Source of the DNA: Amorphochlora amoebiformis
Taxonomy: Eukaryota > Cercozoa > Chlorarachniophyceae
Length of the DNA: 64,000 nucleotides
Reading direction: 5' to 3'
NCBI GenBank assembly: GCA_054601695.1
Contig: BAAHQB010000298.1
Location: 1 to 64,000, forward strand
Below, one piece after another: positions 20,341 to 44,549 of the stretch (its first letter is position 1; each line of letters begins with the position of its first letter). The translations under genes and the position numbers were made by a program. The notes below the pieces were generated by a model. That model had not been told where the DNA came from, searched no databases, and saw only the letters and a list, made by a program, of their open reading frames with translations.

Positions 20341-20371
<31 letters not shown>

Positions 20372-20477
20372 GTGCATATACGTTCTGCATAGATATGTAC
20401 ATATGCTTATGTTTGATTGTACATATATATATATATATGTGTGTGTAACTACATATATATATATAGGTAAAAATATC

Positions 20478-20509
<32 letters not shown>

Positions 20510-20529
20510 GTATGTATATATACACGTAC

Positions 20530-20571
<42 letters not shown>

Positions 20572-20621
20572 ATATACGTACATGTGTTCCACATAGATAT
20601 TTACATATGTTTATGTATGAT

Positions 20622-20653
<32 letters not shown>

Positions 20654-21386
20654 TAGATATATTATATATGTGTGTACATATATACATATATGTATACAAA
20701 TATATATATATATATATACAATATATATATATATATATTTGTGGTACATTATATTCGGCTGCAATCATACTCATGTATATAAAAATACATATATGTATAT
20801 ATACAATGTATGTATGTTATATATATATATACTTATGTATATATATATTACATTTTGTTTGTATATACATACACACATGTATATATTCGCATAAATATGA
20901 TACATATGGTTTAATCAGACCAAAGATGATAAAGGCTGGATGGCCCTGTACTCCTGACCTTTAAAAATCCACCTCACCCGACAAAATTACCAAAAAAAAA
21001 TCAAACAGCCTCAAAATCACCTAAAGATCACCTAATCACCTAATCACCTAAAAATCACCCCCACCTCGCCCGACGAAATCAAGAGAATATTCAAACCGCC
21101 TCAAAAATCACCTAAAGATCACCTGATCACCTAAAAATCACTTGGAAAAAATCCACCTTACCCGATAAAATCACAAAAAAAGTCCAATCGCCTCGAAATT
21201 ACCTAAAGATCACCTAAACACCTAAATATCACCCCTAAACATCACCCCTAAAATCCACCTCACCCGACAAAATCACCAAAAGATTCAAATCGCCTCAAAA
21301 TCACCTTAAGATCACCTAAACACCTAGAAATCACTTGAAAAAGGTCATAGGCATTACAGAACTGAATGGAAATAATAACATATACA

Positions 21387-21461
<75 letters not shown>

Positions 21462-21563
21462 CCATACAATATTTGCATATATAACTATATATCATATTTT
21501 TGTACGTACTGTGTAAGAATAATATGTATTTCTATACATGCACACATACATACATTATATAAT

Positions 21564-21602
<39 letters not shown>

Positions 21603-21768
21603 CATATATACATATATATATACATACATATATATATATATATATTGAAACATATATATATTTAGGTATCAGGTAATGGTTGCAATGGCTTTGATTGGGG
21701 TCGGGCTTTTCTACGCTCTCTACTGCTATGCTCTCGGGTGTTATACATATATATATATATATATATAG

Positions 21769-21804
<36 letters not shown>

Positions 21805-21973
21805 ATATTCATATATGTATATCTATATATATATATATATAATATATATAAATATATATATATATATACCTATATATATATGAGTACATGTATTATATAT
21901 ATACATATATATGTTATCGACAGTGTACTTCGCTTTACTCCTCCCTTTCAGTATGTATTCAAATATTCGATAA
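13982..21973 (+). CDS. secretory C2H2 zinc-finger protein with a C-terminal membrane helix
   Basis: Eleven exons agree in phase: 13982-14101, 14272-14364, 14982-15026, 15253-15293, 15784-15854, 17422-17495, 18433-18460, 19966-20036, 20919-20947, 21666-21737 and 21952-21973 (TAA); 221 residues. Residues 1-22 ([14 protein letters not shown] core) look like a signal peptide. A finger is split over exons 3-5: C81, C84, H97, H102 ([10 protein letters not shown], then LHMHRKH). Cys pairs follow ([11 protein letters not shown] at 113-123, C139, C165, C170), with a sequon at N108. Residues 194-215 form a membrane helix and the tail is MYSNIR. From memory, this resembles a conserved, little-studied eukaryotic family of endomembrane proteins with one C2H2 finger and Cys-rich motifs; its role is unknown. 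Exon 3 alone can be mistaken for ribosomal eL43. Exon 9 uses a weak GTACTC donor; unspliced it would end at TGA 20955-20957. The first six exons are the best supported. Confidence 0.72.
15855..17421 (+). other. intron holding seven partial copies of the next exon's start
   Basis: Intron 5 of the C2H2 gene. Upstream of the real exon at 17422, seven units of about 100-130 bases each carry a version of AAACCAAAATACGAAGGATT, then ACGCGGTATATCCCTAAC and an AT array (near 16571, 16668, 16770, 16920, 17043, 17152 and 17283). Each copy matches the acceptor side and first 15 or so bases of exon 6, then diverges into GTATAT. An (AAT)n tract lies at 16058-16112. Confidence 0.75.
18480..19935. repeat. 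21-bp minisatellite in intron 7 of the C2H2 gene
   Basis: About 1.45 kb of a unit close to CTTACATTTATCCACATATAT, with shorter variants lacking CCACAT at the left end. The length of 21 is a multiple of three and the unit lacks stops on the minus strand, so repeating MWINVRY and YVDKCKI frames of 60-107 codons appear. They are artefacts. Confidence 0.93.
20958..21345. repeat. minisatellite with a unit of about 110 bp
   Basis: Four imperfect copies of a unit containing AATCCACCTCACCCGACAAA, then CGCCTCAAAATCACCTAAAG and ATCACCTAAACACCTAAA. It lies in intron 9 of the C2H2 gene, or directly 3' of it if exon 9 is terminal. Confidence 0.88.
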
Positions 21974-21979
21974 TCAATC

Positions 21980-22545
21980 ATTCTGCTAAGTCTCTCTTTT
22001 TCTGCTAAATCTCTCTTTTTCTCTAAATCTCTCTTTTTCTCTAAATCTCTCTTGTTCTGCTAAATCTGTCTTTTTCTCTAAATCTCTCTTTTACTGCTAA
22101 ACCTCTCTTTTCTCTAAATCTCTCTTTTTCTCTAAATCTGTCTTTTTCTATAAATCTCTCTTTTTCTGCTAAATCTCTTCTCTAAATCTCTCTTTTTCTC
22201 TAAATCTGTCTTTTTCTCTAAATCTCTCTTGTTCTGCTAAATCTGTCTTTTTCTCTAAAAATCTCTCTTTTTCTCTAAAATCTCTCTTTTTCTGCTAAAT
22301 CTCTCTTTTTCTGCTAAATCTCTCTTTTTCTCTAAATCTGTCTTTTTCTCTAAATCTTTCTTGTTCTGCTAAATCTGTCTTATTCTCTAAAAATCTCTCT
22401 TTTTCTCTAAAATCTCTCTTTTTCTGCTAAATCTCTCTTTTTCTGCTAAATCTCTCTTTTTCTCTAAATCTGTCTTTTTCTCTAAATCTCTCTTTTTCTC
22501 TAATCTCTCTTTTTCTCTAATCTCTCTTTTTCTCTCACTCTTCTG
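21980..22545. repeat. tandem repeat of TCTCTCTTTTTCTCTAAA type
   Basis: A unit of about 17-19 bases alternates between TCTCTAAATC and TCTGCTAAATC forms over 560 bases just 3' of the C2H2 gene. The KREKERDLEKK frame on the minus strand is a by-product. Confidence 0.9.
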
Positions 22546-22559
22546 TATATCCAAACATA

Positions 22560-22606
<47 letters not shown>

Positions 22607-22638
22607 GACACATCCAGTTTTTTTTATTTTCCCACACG

Positions 22639-22685
<47 letters not shown>

Positions 22686-22687
22686 CA

Positions 22688-23085
22688 GGATACCTAGGAC
22701 GCAACATGATATCAGACGGGAAAAAGGGTCAAAATATAGTATTTGTAACTATATTTCAACATATATATGATTACATATATATATATATATATATAATATA
22801 TATATAATATATATCTTTATATAAATTTATATTGTATATATGTATAAAGTATACACGTATATAAAATATAGAAATAAGTCTGTAATGTGTCTGATTCAAA
22901 CTCTTACATATGTTTATAGATATATAGTTTATGTATACTGGATATATACATCATATACTACTATGATACATTATATATACACATATACATATATATATAT
23001 ATATTATATTAAAATCATGATGTGCAGGTGCTGGCGGCGTTGGTGTGGCCGAAAGAAACGGAAATTCGACTAATTACTTCGTAGG
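22688..23085 (+). CDS. two candidate exons of an unidentified gene
   Basis: An island after TAATACAG (22687) is open to a GTATTT donor at 22740. A second island follows GATGTGCAG (23022). Two frames survive the join equally well: YLGRNMISDGKKGQNI + VLAALVWPKETEIRLITS-stop, or IPRTQHDIRREKGSKY + S + AGGVGVAERNGNSTNYFVGL ending HSH-stop. I recognise neither, and an antisense reading (FGHTNAASTCTS-stop) also exists for the second island. No start exon was found. Confidence 0.25.
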
Positions 23086-23113
23086 TCTAGTACATTCACA
23101 CTAATAGCGCTTC

Positions 23114-23766
23114 TCAGCTGTATACCATGTAATTTTTAAATATGTATTTTAAATCTCTTCCATCTAGCTTCCAAGGTGGGAGCCGCCATTGCCGATGAAT
23201 TATAGAATGTTTCCTATCCCTTTTAACATAGTTTAAATTGTCGGCTCGATCTAACTTCATATATTCGCAGATTTGTTGTCTTGTAAGTTTAGATAATAAG
23301 ACTGTTACGTTGGCCGTCTGGATAGTACCAGATGCTCCGTAGCTACATATATATCTAGACATGTACTAAGTTGGAGATCGATCGATCATGTTATAGACTT
23401 CGCGGGTACACGTATGTGATATACCGCTCAGTCACACCACTTGGATTCCGATAATAGACTTGTACAAGATTAGTAGAACCAAAAATTTCGGGGTCCCGAA
23501 ATCATACGGACCTGTAATGATGGTATATATATATAACGAATTCATAACTGTCTGTAAGGCTGGTGTTTACTACTGCTGGTACTACTGCAACATATTACTA
23601 CAAATGAATGTCTGGATATGGGAAAATTATGAGACGAGACTCAAAATCAACGCAGGAGTAGAACGAAGACTTAGGTGTTTTCTAGTATTGCTTCTCACTG
23701 GATATTAGAAACTCAAGATCAACGCCAACTTTCGCGGCCCGAGTGCCGCTAGTGCCGGTCAGTAGC
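23114..23766 (-). CDS. candidate three-exon 3' end of an unknown gene
   Basis: Minus-strand exons 23699-23766 (LLTGTSGTRAAKVGVDLEFL), 23438-23511 (PYDFGTPKFLVLLILYKSII) and 23114-23365, a long last exon (YMSRYICSYGASGTIQTANV to NYMVYS-stop). Junctions agree in phase and the introns are short and unique (187 and 72 nt) with GTGAGA and GTGTGA donors. The family is not recognised. Without splicing, the first exon frame stays open further upstream (IIRGRLLTG), so its 5' border is uncertain. The region has ordinary base composition, which supports coding, but the 72-nt intron may be spurious. Confidence 0.35.
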
Positions 23767-23988
23767 CTGCCACGGATGATCGGTATATATTAAGAATATA
23801 TATATATATACCTAAATATAAATATATATATGTGTGTATGTAGCAATATAGAAGAATTATATCAACGTACATGCATATACTCACATTTATACATGTGTGT
23901 TAAAGAAATATACATGTAGTTTTAAACATATATATATATATATATGTGTATACATAATATATATATATATATATGTGTATACATATAC

Positions 23989-24020
<32 letters not shown>

Positions 24021-24042
24021 TGTTTACATACATCGAAGATGG

Positions 24043-24201
24043 TTACACTCCCGGGGTTTGAGCGTGTGATTTGATATCAAGTTCTTTTTCCGTATAGTAA
24101 ACTCTGATTAATAGTATACATGATTGTAATATACATCAATTTATTAGCTATTTCTATAAAGTGTACGCATGTGTAGTCCATTTCGATTTTGTATGTATAT
24201 G

Positions 24202-24246
<45 letters not shown>

Positions 24247-24282
24247 TTGTGTGCATATACATATCGTGCATATAATATATAC

Positions 24283-24316
<34 letters not shown>

Positions 24317-24438
24317 TAATGTATATCATGTACGATATACGTATATTTTCAAATCTAATATGAGAATATATATATATATGTATACATACATATAGTACAT
24401 ACATATAAACTTACATGTATATATATACATATGTGCAT

Positions 24439-24478
<40 letters not shown>

Positions 24479-24588
24479 CATACATACTCAAGAGATATAT
24501 ATTTATTATAAATATACATGCATATATACAAATGCATATATACATTATATATATGTATATATGTATATATATATATATATATACGAAA

Positions 24589-24645
<57 letters not shown>

Positions 24646-24759
24646 TATATATATATATATACACATATACATATATATGCACATATACATACATATACAC
24701 CTTGATCTCGAAGTAATACTAACTTGTGTTCTCGACCCATTCCTGTAAATATATAATAA

Positions 24760-24790
<31 letters not shown>

Positions 24791-24811
24791 ACATCTATAT
24801 ATATGTATATA

Positions 24812-24873
<62 letters not shown>

Positions 24874-24962
24874 TATTGTAATGTATATATATATATATAT
24901 ATGTATACATACATGTTATAATATGTATACATGATAATATATACATATATATATATATATAC

Positions 24963-24994
<32 letters not shown>

Positions 24995-26331
24995 GTATAT
25001 ATTGTAATTAGACATATATACACACATGTATATATACATATATATATATTTATTATTTATATGTATGTATATATATATATCCTACATATATTAAGTATAA
25101 ATTACATACATATTCATGCACGTATATTTGAATATGTGTACGTACTATACATGTTTACATATGCGTATCTGTCGTATTATGCATTCATGTGTATATATAT
25201 GTGTATATATACATATATACATATGTGTGTGTATATATATATATATGTATATGTGTATGCATATACATATACATATACATATATATATATATATATGTAT
25301 ATATATCACCTATCAAACTTCCATGATGCAAACACTACGCCTTGGTCCCTCTGGTATATATACACACACACATATATATATGTATATATATATATATATA
25401 TATATGTAATATACACATATACATCTATGTATATATTGAATCATTGTGTGTTGTAAAAATATATATGTATATATATACATATCTTTATATATTTAGATGA
25501 ATATTCCAAGTTAAAATATTGGTAAATATGTATATATATATATATAATATATATAATATATTTATATATATACATATACATATATACATACATACCCGCA
25601 TAAACATACACACGTACATATACAAACATACAAATTCACATAAACTGATGATTCATACACATTACATTACACAAATTCACACCTACATACGAAAAGACAC
25701 ACACACACACACACATACATATATTTTCAAACACATATGAACGCGCATATGTACATATATATAAGTACACACACACACACATACATATATTTTCAAACAC
25801 ATATAGACGCGCATATGTACATATATATAAGTACACACACACACACACATACATATATTTTCAAACAGATATAGACGCGCATATGTACATATATAAGTAC
25901 ACACACACACATACATATAGTTTCAAACACATATAGACGCGCATATGTACATATATAAGTACACACACACACACATACATATGTTTTCAAACACATATAG
26001 ACGCGCATATGTACACATATATAAGTACACACACACACACATACATATATTTTCAAACACATATAGACCCTCATGTGTGCATACATAAGTACCTGTGTCT
26101 TGTTATAAGGGGGGTCGATATAGTAATTTGGCGGGCTAGAGTACATACATCTAGCCTCTGGGAATACAGAATTACCTTGGCCTTTCTCTAAGATATATAT
26201 GTATATATATATATATGTACGTACATACACACTTAGATATTTCATTATTCACATTTATACCTTGAAACAAATGTATATATATATATGTAGGTATCTTTAT
26301 ACATATATATATATATATATATACAAATACA

Positions 26332-26363
<32 letters not shown>

Positions 26364-26597
26364 ATACATATGTACGCACCTTTACACATACACATATATA
26401 CGTAATACATATATATATATATATATACACTTATATATATACATATATATACACATACAAACCCCATACATACATCTACACATAATACACAAAAAACACA
26501 CACAAAAACAAACACACACACACACAAACTCACACCTACAGAAAACATATATATCACCCCCCCCCCCCATAAACACACACATATATATATATATATA

Positions 26598-26662
<65 letters not shown>

Positions 26663-27262
26663 CCCTCTTACGGATGACTTTGATGAAATGCAGAATGAAG
26701 GCTATACTCTTCGTCCAGATTAAAAAAATACACCGGCGGGGGCACGTGGGGGACACGTGCACGTGAGAGTCGAATTCTAGGGTTAGGGGGTTAGGGTTAG
26801 GGTTAGGGTTAGGGTTAGGGTTAGGGTTAGGGTTAGGGGTTGTTAGGGTTAGGATCAGATTATTCAGCATGTCTTAGTCCGAGGACCATTTGACTCGTCG
26901 ACATTGTGGGGCTATAGTGCTGTTTGTGTGTTGCTGTGGTGGTGTGTTTTGGGTAAAAATGATGTGTAGTACGGTTAGGGTTAGGGTTAGGGTTAGGGTT
27001 AGGGTTAGGGTTAGGGTTAGGGTTGGGGTTGAGTTTAAGTGGTTAAGATTAGGAGGTTAGAGTTAAGCTTATGTCGTTACGGTTAGGGTTAGGGTTGGGG
27101 TTAGGGTTAGGGTTAGGGTTGGGGTTAGGGTTAGATTTAAGTGGTTAGGGTCGGAGAGTTAGGGTTAGGGTTAGGGTTAGGGTTAGAGTTAGGGTTAGAG
27201 TTAGGGTTAGGGTTAGGTGTATACCCTGCGTACTTTTGAGATCTGATGGGGGTTAGGGTTTA

Positions 27263-27325
<63 letters not shown>

Positions 27326-27485
27326 ATGTATTGATGGGGGTTAGGGTTTATATATATATATGTGTATATAGATATGTACATGTCTTTATATTATATACAT
27401 ATGTACATATATACATACATCTCTATATATCATACATCATATATATATATATATATATATCATATATATATATATATATGTTTAT

Positions 27486-27530
<45 letters not shown>

Positions 27531-27577
27531 CATATATATAGAGTATATTTACCGAAGTATACAGTTGATAAACTGGC

Positions 27578-27628
<51 letters not shown>

Positions 27629-27812
27629 CATATATATATACACAAATACATATATATATATATATATTATATATATATATATACATATATATATAGAGTA
27701 TATTTACCGAAGTATACAGTTGATAAACTGGCAGTCACACGTCATCTTGGCTGTACATATATATTATATATGTATATATATATATGTAAATATATATATA
27801 TATATGTATATA

Positions 27813-27846
<34 letters not shown>

Positions 27847-27939
27847 TATACATATATATATATATATATATAAATCTAAGTGTATGTACATTGGATGTGC
27901 ATAAATATATTATCATATGCACATGTATACTCATCAGAC

Positions 27940-27978
<39 letters not shown>

Positions 27979-28056
27979 TTATATAGATTCCATATATATA
28001 TATATATATATATACTTATGTAGATTCCATATATACACATATGTCACATTTGTACT

Positions 28057-28090
<34 letters not shown>

Positions 28091-28115
28091 TGAATACATA
28101 TATATTTATATATAA

Positions 28116-28162
<47 letters not shown>

Positions 28163-28260
28163 ATATACATATATATACACATATATTACATATTACCCGG
28201 GACCGTCCACGTGCATCTTCGAGACTTTTTGGCCCCGTCTCTAATATATGTATATATTTA

Positions 28261-28293
<33 letters not shown>

Positions 28294-28354
28294 GTGTACA
28301 TATCTGTATGTATATATCTGTTATCTATATCTAGATATATGCGAATATCTATGC

Positions 28355-28388
<34 letters not shown>

Positions 28389-28997
28389 ATACATATATAC
28401 ATATATATATATACTATATACCTTTCACAGTTATGTGCCTTAAGAAACCGGCGCGCTTTTTCCTATATGTTACATATATATATATATATATATATATATG
28501 TCATATGCATATACATTTATGTATATATATATAGATATATGTATATGTTATATACAAATATATATATATATATAAATATATTTAAATATATATATATATG
28601 TTTTATATATATATATGATATATATATACATATATATATATATGATATTATATACATATATATACATACATATATATATATATCTTTCCTAACGTTCAAA
28701 TAATCCAAAATCAACCCTAACCCTAACCCTAACCCTAACCCATTCTGTGGAGGAGTCAATGGTCCTTGGACTAAGACATGCTGAATATATAATCCGATCC
28801 TAACCCTAACCCTAACCCTAACCCTAACCCTAACCCTAACCCTAGATTTATTTTTGATTTTTGATAATTTTTTTTTTTTGTTCGGTTTATTATTATTATT
28901 ATTTGTTCTTATAATTGCCTGTTTTTCTGGAGCGAGGTTTCCGTCGCATGAACTCGATAAGTTTTTCCAATCGAACCCTTATATATATATATAATAT

Positions 28998-29028
<31 letters not shown>

Positions 29029-29209
29029 TTATATATATTCACATATGTATATATATGTATGTGTATTTGTGCTTGCATGTATATTACTATGCATGATTGT
29101 ATTTGTGTAATTATTTCTTGCCTAAATGTGCTAAATTATATTGTAAGTAAGTGTGTACGTATATATATATATATACATGTATGTATGTACGTATAAGTAT
29201 GTATGTATT

Positions 29210-29247
<38 letters not shown>

Positions 29248-29476
29248 TATATACATACATATACATATAATATTATATGCGCATTTCACCTTCAGGCCCG
29301 AACAGTCTTATAATCCCTCATATTATATACACATATGCACATATTAATACATAGATATATGCATATATATATATATATACACATATACATATAATATTAT
29401 ATACGCATTTCACCTTCAGTCTTATAATCCCTCATATTGTATACACGTATGCACATATTAATATATAGATATATGC

Positions 29477-29508
<32 letters not shown>

Positions 29509-29587
29509 TGTTATATGCGCATTTCACCTTCAGTCTTATAATCCCTCATATTGTATACACGTATGCACATATTAATACATAGATATA

Positions 29588-29644
<57 letters not shown>

Positions 29645-29723
29645 TATTATATGCGCATTTCACCTTCAGTCTTATAATCCCTCATATTGTATACACGTAT
29701 GCACATATTAATATATAGATATA

Positions 29724-29762
<39 letters not shown>

Positions 29763-29837
29763 AGTACATGTATGTCACCCTAACATGTTCAAGATCTCTC
29801 ATATTATAAGCATATATATATATATATATTTATATAC

Positions 29838-29896
<59 letters not shown>

Positions 29897-30194
29897 ATTT
29901 GTACATATGTATAAATATATATATATATATATGTTAAAGTATATACGTATATATATATATATATATATACATACATATGAATATATACATATATACATGC
30001 ATAATTATGTACATATACACACATACATATACATATAAATATAAATATACACATATATATACATACGTCAAATATATAATATATATACATACACACACAA
30101 AAACACACAAATATATATAAATACACACACCCTAACCTTCCGGCCCCTTAAACTGCTTAAAATCCCTAAGATAGCGCCCCTGCCATCGTATCAT
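24043..30194 (-). CDS. ten-exon gene of unknown function (172 aa)
   Basis: Minus-strand exons, in order: 30137-30194 (starts [19 protein letters not shown]), 28919-28977, 28422-28462, 28197-28240, 27708-27750, 26672-26706, 26093-26187, 25310-25350, 24701-24742 and 24043-24103 (TAA). All nine junctions agree in phase. Donors are GTTAGG, GCAATT (GC-AG), GTATAT, GTAATA, GTAAAT, GTAAGA, GTACTT, GTGATA and GTGTAT. Recognisable text includes [51 protein letters not shown] and [21 protein letters not shown] do not recognise the family; the Cys-rich middle could bind metal or form disulfides. The ATG lies 84 bases after the stop of the upstream glycosyltransferase gene on the same strand. Weakest points: exon 6 (35 nt, needed only for phase), the GC donor and whether the exon at 28899-28977 is instead terminal (a second frame ends NYKNK-stop near an AATAAA). 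Confidence 0.5.
25680..26090. repeat. tandem repeat of about 63 bp in an intron
   Basis: Six copies of (CA)n, then TACATATATTTTCAAACACA, TATAGACGCGCATATGTACA and TATATAAGT, between exons 7 and 8 of the 24043-30194 gene. All MCVCVCT-type frames here are artefacts. Confidence 0.92.
26765..27250. repeat. interstitial TTAGGG array, intronic
   Basis: Degenerate TTAGGG on the + strand in three blocks (26780-26840, 26972-27025, 27080-27220) between inferred exons 5 and 6 of the 24043-30194 gene. It includes one copy of the 45-bp element (26846-26890). Confidence 0.9.
26846..26890 (+). repeat. 45-bp telomere-array-associated element
   Basis: Core TTAGGATCAGATTATTCAGC followed by ATGTCTTAGTCCGAGGACCA and TTGAC. 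Ten copies occur in the window, each beside a TTAGGG array: about 2247, 2700 (-), 3027 (-), 3155 (- truncated), 26846, 28747 (-), 35332, 39674, 40576 and 40888 (-). The 5' TTAGGATCAG end always abuts the array in the same sense. Function unknown. Confidence 0.85.
28978..30136 (-). other. intron with four decayed copies of exon 1's 3' end
   Basis: Intron 1 of the 24043-30194 gene. Copies of a GAGGGATTATAAGACTG, GAAGGTGAAATGCG unit lie at about 29275-29330 (8 bases longer), 29405-29440, 29515-29550 and 29655-29690, separated by AT arrays. They resemble GGATTTTAAGCAGTTTAAGG, GGCCGGAAG and the donor of exon 1 at 30137-30165. A more distant copy is at 29775-29805. Confidence 0.6.
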
Positions 30195-30277
30195 CTCGAA
30201 ATAGAATGCACCCTAATCCATTTAGGTAAAATTACGATATTATCCATTTAGGTAAAATTGCGATATTTCCAATCAGA

Positions 30278-42069
<11,792 letters not shown>

Positions 42070-42520
42070 CAACGTTTATATCTACATATACACACATTTA
42101 CATACCCACAAAGATGACAGCCGGTAAGAGCAATGCTACCTATAAGAACATGCGGTTTGACTGTCATTAGAAAAGGAGCACCTTGTGACATTTGAAAGAA
42201 ATCCTTAAAACAATCCGACCCGAGTGTGACATCTCTGAAACCCTTTCCCCGTGAACGTTTGTGATTTTCGCGAGCATTTTTTCTTTAGTGAGAATATGGA
42301 AGCTTTCTCATGCTTACCCCTGCCAAGCTCCCGCACTTTAACCGCTCCATGGCACCCTCAGACCATCATCCGCCGTTCGGGTCACGCACGTCACCAAATG
42401 TTACGGAGGACATTGGGGGGACATGACACAGATATACTAAAACAGATATGTTCATATAATTAATATCAATATGTATTACAGGACATCCCAGGGACAAGTG
42501 GCTGCTCGGCCATCGACCCA
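42070..42520. promoter_or_regulatory. divergent interval between glycosyltransferase and RPB4 genes
   Basis: Unique, non-repetitive sequence. A possible 5' exon on + carries ATGACAGCCG followed by a GTAAGA donor (42114-42130), and a possible acceptor (ATTACAG) precedes 42482, so RPB4 may have a 5' UTR intron. On - an ATG-led frame (MLAKITNVHGERVSEMSHSG) near 42275 ends without credible context. Promoter function is inferred from position. Confidence 0.4.
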
Positions 42521-43436
42521 ATGGACTCCAAGCGCGAGGAGGACGCAGCGCAGCTGCAGCTGGGGGAAGGTAGCATAATAGCATCAGAAAACACATCTCT
42601 TAGTTTCCATTCTGATTTTCTTTTTGTTCTTATTGGTTGTTCTTCCAAGACTTTAAAGACGCGCGTTGCCTGTGGAATGCCGAGGTGGCTATCATCCTCG
42701 AGGCCACGGTCAAGAAAGCGGGGAACAAACTCAAGAGCTTGGCAATGATTGAGGAAACGCTCAACTACGTAAATAAGTTCAAGAACTTCAAGACCAAGCC
42801 GGCTGTCACCGAGGCCAGAAAGTATGATTCCCTGCTTTTGGCACCCGACACAAACTAGTTGCATAGGGCTCATATAGCGATTAAAGACCTAGCGAGGATA
42901 CTCCAGGTCGAAAAATGAAACTCAGGGTTGTCGAAGTAACTTTGTTGTTGCCAAGATAACGGGAAAGCGTGGGTAAGGGTGTGAATCCAGGAGGTAGCAA
43001 GTGTCTGGCTCGTTGGGATGGTGAGGAGTGGTCAGATCGTGTTGGAGAGAGGGAGAAGTCTACCGCGTGGAAATAACGAGCTGGCGTGGGCGATCGGAAG
43101 GGGGGAGGATTGTGAGTTGCTGGTGGAATCCGGGAGGCTGCAGAACATAGGGATAGCAGTCTCCGGAGAGAGGGAGAAGGAAATACCAGAGAAATAAACA
43201 AATAAACTCAAATAACGTGCTTTCATACTGACCATGTATGTACTAATGTTAGATTTGCGACTGAGGAGATGAAGAAGGATATCATTGAGGAGTTTGAGAT
43301 GGCTGTCATCAACAACTGTGGGATTTTCACGGCTGAGGAGGCGATGGAACTTATCCCGACGCTCAATGATAAGTTTAGCAACAGACAACATGAGCTACAG
43401 GATTTCCTCGATGAACTAGCATCGCGTTTCTCTTAA
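42521..43436 (+). CDS. RPB4: RNA polymerase II subunit Rpb4
   Basis: Three exons: 42521-42569, 42650-42821 and 43253-43436 (TAA), 134 residues, close to the usual 135-145. Introns of 80 and 431 nt are GT-AG; the second has a TACTAAT branch-type site at 43241. The N-terminal part reads EEDAAQLQLGEDFKDARCLW and NAEVAIILEATVKK; the middle is ETLNYVNKFKNFKTKPAVTE; the C-terminal HRDC-like part is EEFEMAVINNCGIFTAEEAM, then LIPTLNDKF and LQDFLDELASRF. This matches plant and animal Rpb4 (EENAAELKLGEDF.KA.CL..CEV; LNY..RF..FK) throughout. Rpb4 forms the stalk of Pol II with Rpb7 and acts in initiation and mRNA export and decay. The ATG was chosen because exon 1 then starts like the family; the frame is open upstream to an AG at 42481, so a longer N terminus is possible. 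This is the most secure gene here and contrasts with its repeat-filled neighbours. Confidence 0.94.
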
Positions 43437-43840
43437 AGCTTAGTATACACACATATACGTGGAGACGGGGTAGCTATGTCCTATTTTTTATTATCATCTT
43501 GTTTGCATCCGACTCTATTTATGTACGGTAATCTATCATGATAATGTAAATACACTATCACGATATATGTATGTGTATATATCATGATCTATTCAATTAC
43601 TACTAGTACTAGAATTAGTTCAATAGTACATGACTATCAGATAATTGATTACACTCTATGTGTAATTAATCAACTCTGTACGGTCATATCAAGCATTCGT
43701 GACTGACCGGCGGACTTGATCTATAATCTAGAACATTGATGATCGTGCATACCGTTTATATATATATATTATACATATCTAGTATGTGTTGTATACGTGT
43801 ATATAGATGAATATAGTGTCTTATACTCGTGTGTGTGTGT

Positions 43841-43901
<61 letters not shown>

Positions 43902-44064
43902 AATTATATTCATTATTTGATATTTAGATTCGGCTTTTCCACTGATGCATATCTAGATATATACATATCTACGCCATCGCTGCAGCTATAGGTGAGAGGC
44001 TACGTAATACCCTGGCTTGTAAGCGTAGCTGTATATCTGGTGACTCGGTTGAAATCTTCTTGCG

Positions 44065-44097
<33 letters not shown>

Positions 44098-44131
44098 ATA
44101 TCTTTGTATATATATATATATACACACACAC

Positions 44132-44180
<49 letters not shown>

Positions 44181-44394
44181 ATGATACACGTGTGTTAAGG
44201 CACATATGTATAATTAGAACATACACATATACATGTTTAAATCCAAAAGTAAACAACACGGGTTCGAATCCAAACATTTCACAATCTCAGTATAAATAAA
44301 CAGGGTACTTACAATTGCGATGTTCATGAATGATTGTTGTGTAGTTTTAGGAATGTTCTTTGTGTGGTTTCATGAATGTGTGTTTGTCTGGCTG
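43437..44394. other. intergenic sequence, ambiguous open islands
   Basis: 43437-43750 is unique 3' flank of RPB4. An island at 43935-44070 is open on both strands: + ends [24 protein letters not shown] with a GTGAGA just after it, and - reads [20 protein letters not shown] or [21 protein letters not shown] cannot choose between them. AT arrays fill the rest. Confidence 0.35.
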
Positions 44395-44450
44395 TTAATT
44401 GTATGGGTCGTCCTCTTCTTTGTCAACTGTATGGGCTGTCATCATTGATC
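44395..44450 (-). CDS. candidate terminal exon, acidic C terminus
   Basis: After TACATAG the minus strand encodes SMMTAHTVDKEEDDPYN and stops (TAA). It needs one base from an upstream exon. No matching upstream exon was found: the island near 45000-45068 gives a stop at the junction. The family is not recognised. Confidence 0.35.
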
Positions 44451-44485
44451 CTATGTATACATATGCATATGCATTATATATATAT

Positions 44486-44549
<64 letters not shown>

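Noticed and set aside
24701-24742. Start of a Ras-like GTPase ([10 protein letters not shown])
   Set aside because: No P-loop follows, and another frame of the same island joins the flanking exons in phase.
26655-26723. Plus-strand terminal exon ending [16 protein letters not shown]
   Set aside because: Coding-like, but no upstream + exon fits. The minus strand has a better donor (GTAAGA) and agrees in phase with both neighbours. Not excluded.
44257-44275. tRNA-like B box (GGTTCGAATCC)
   Set aside because: No A box at the proper distance and no cloverleaf on either strand.
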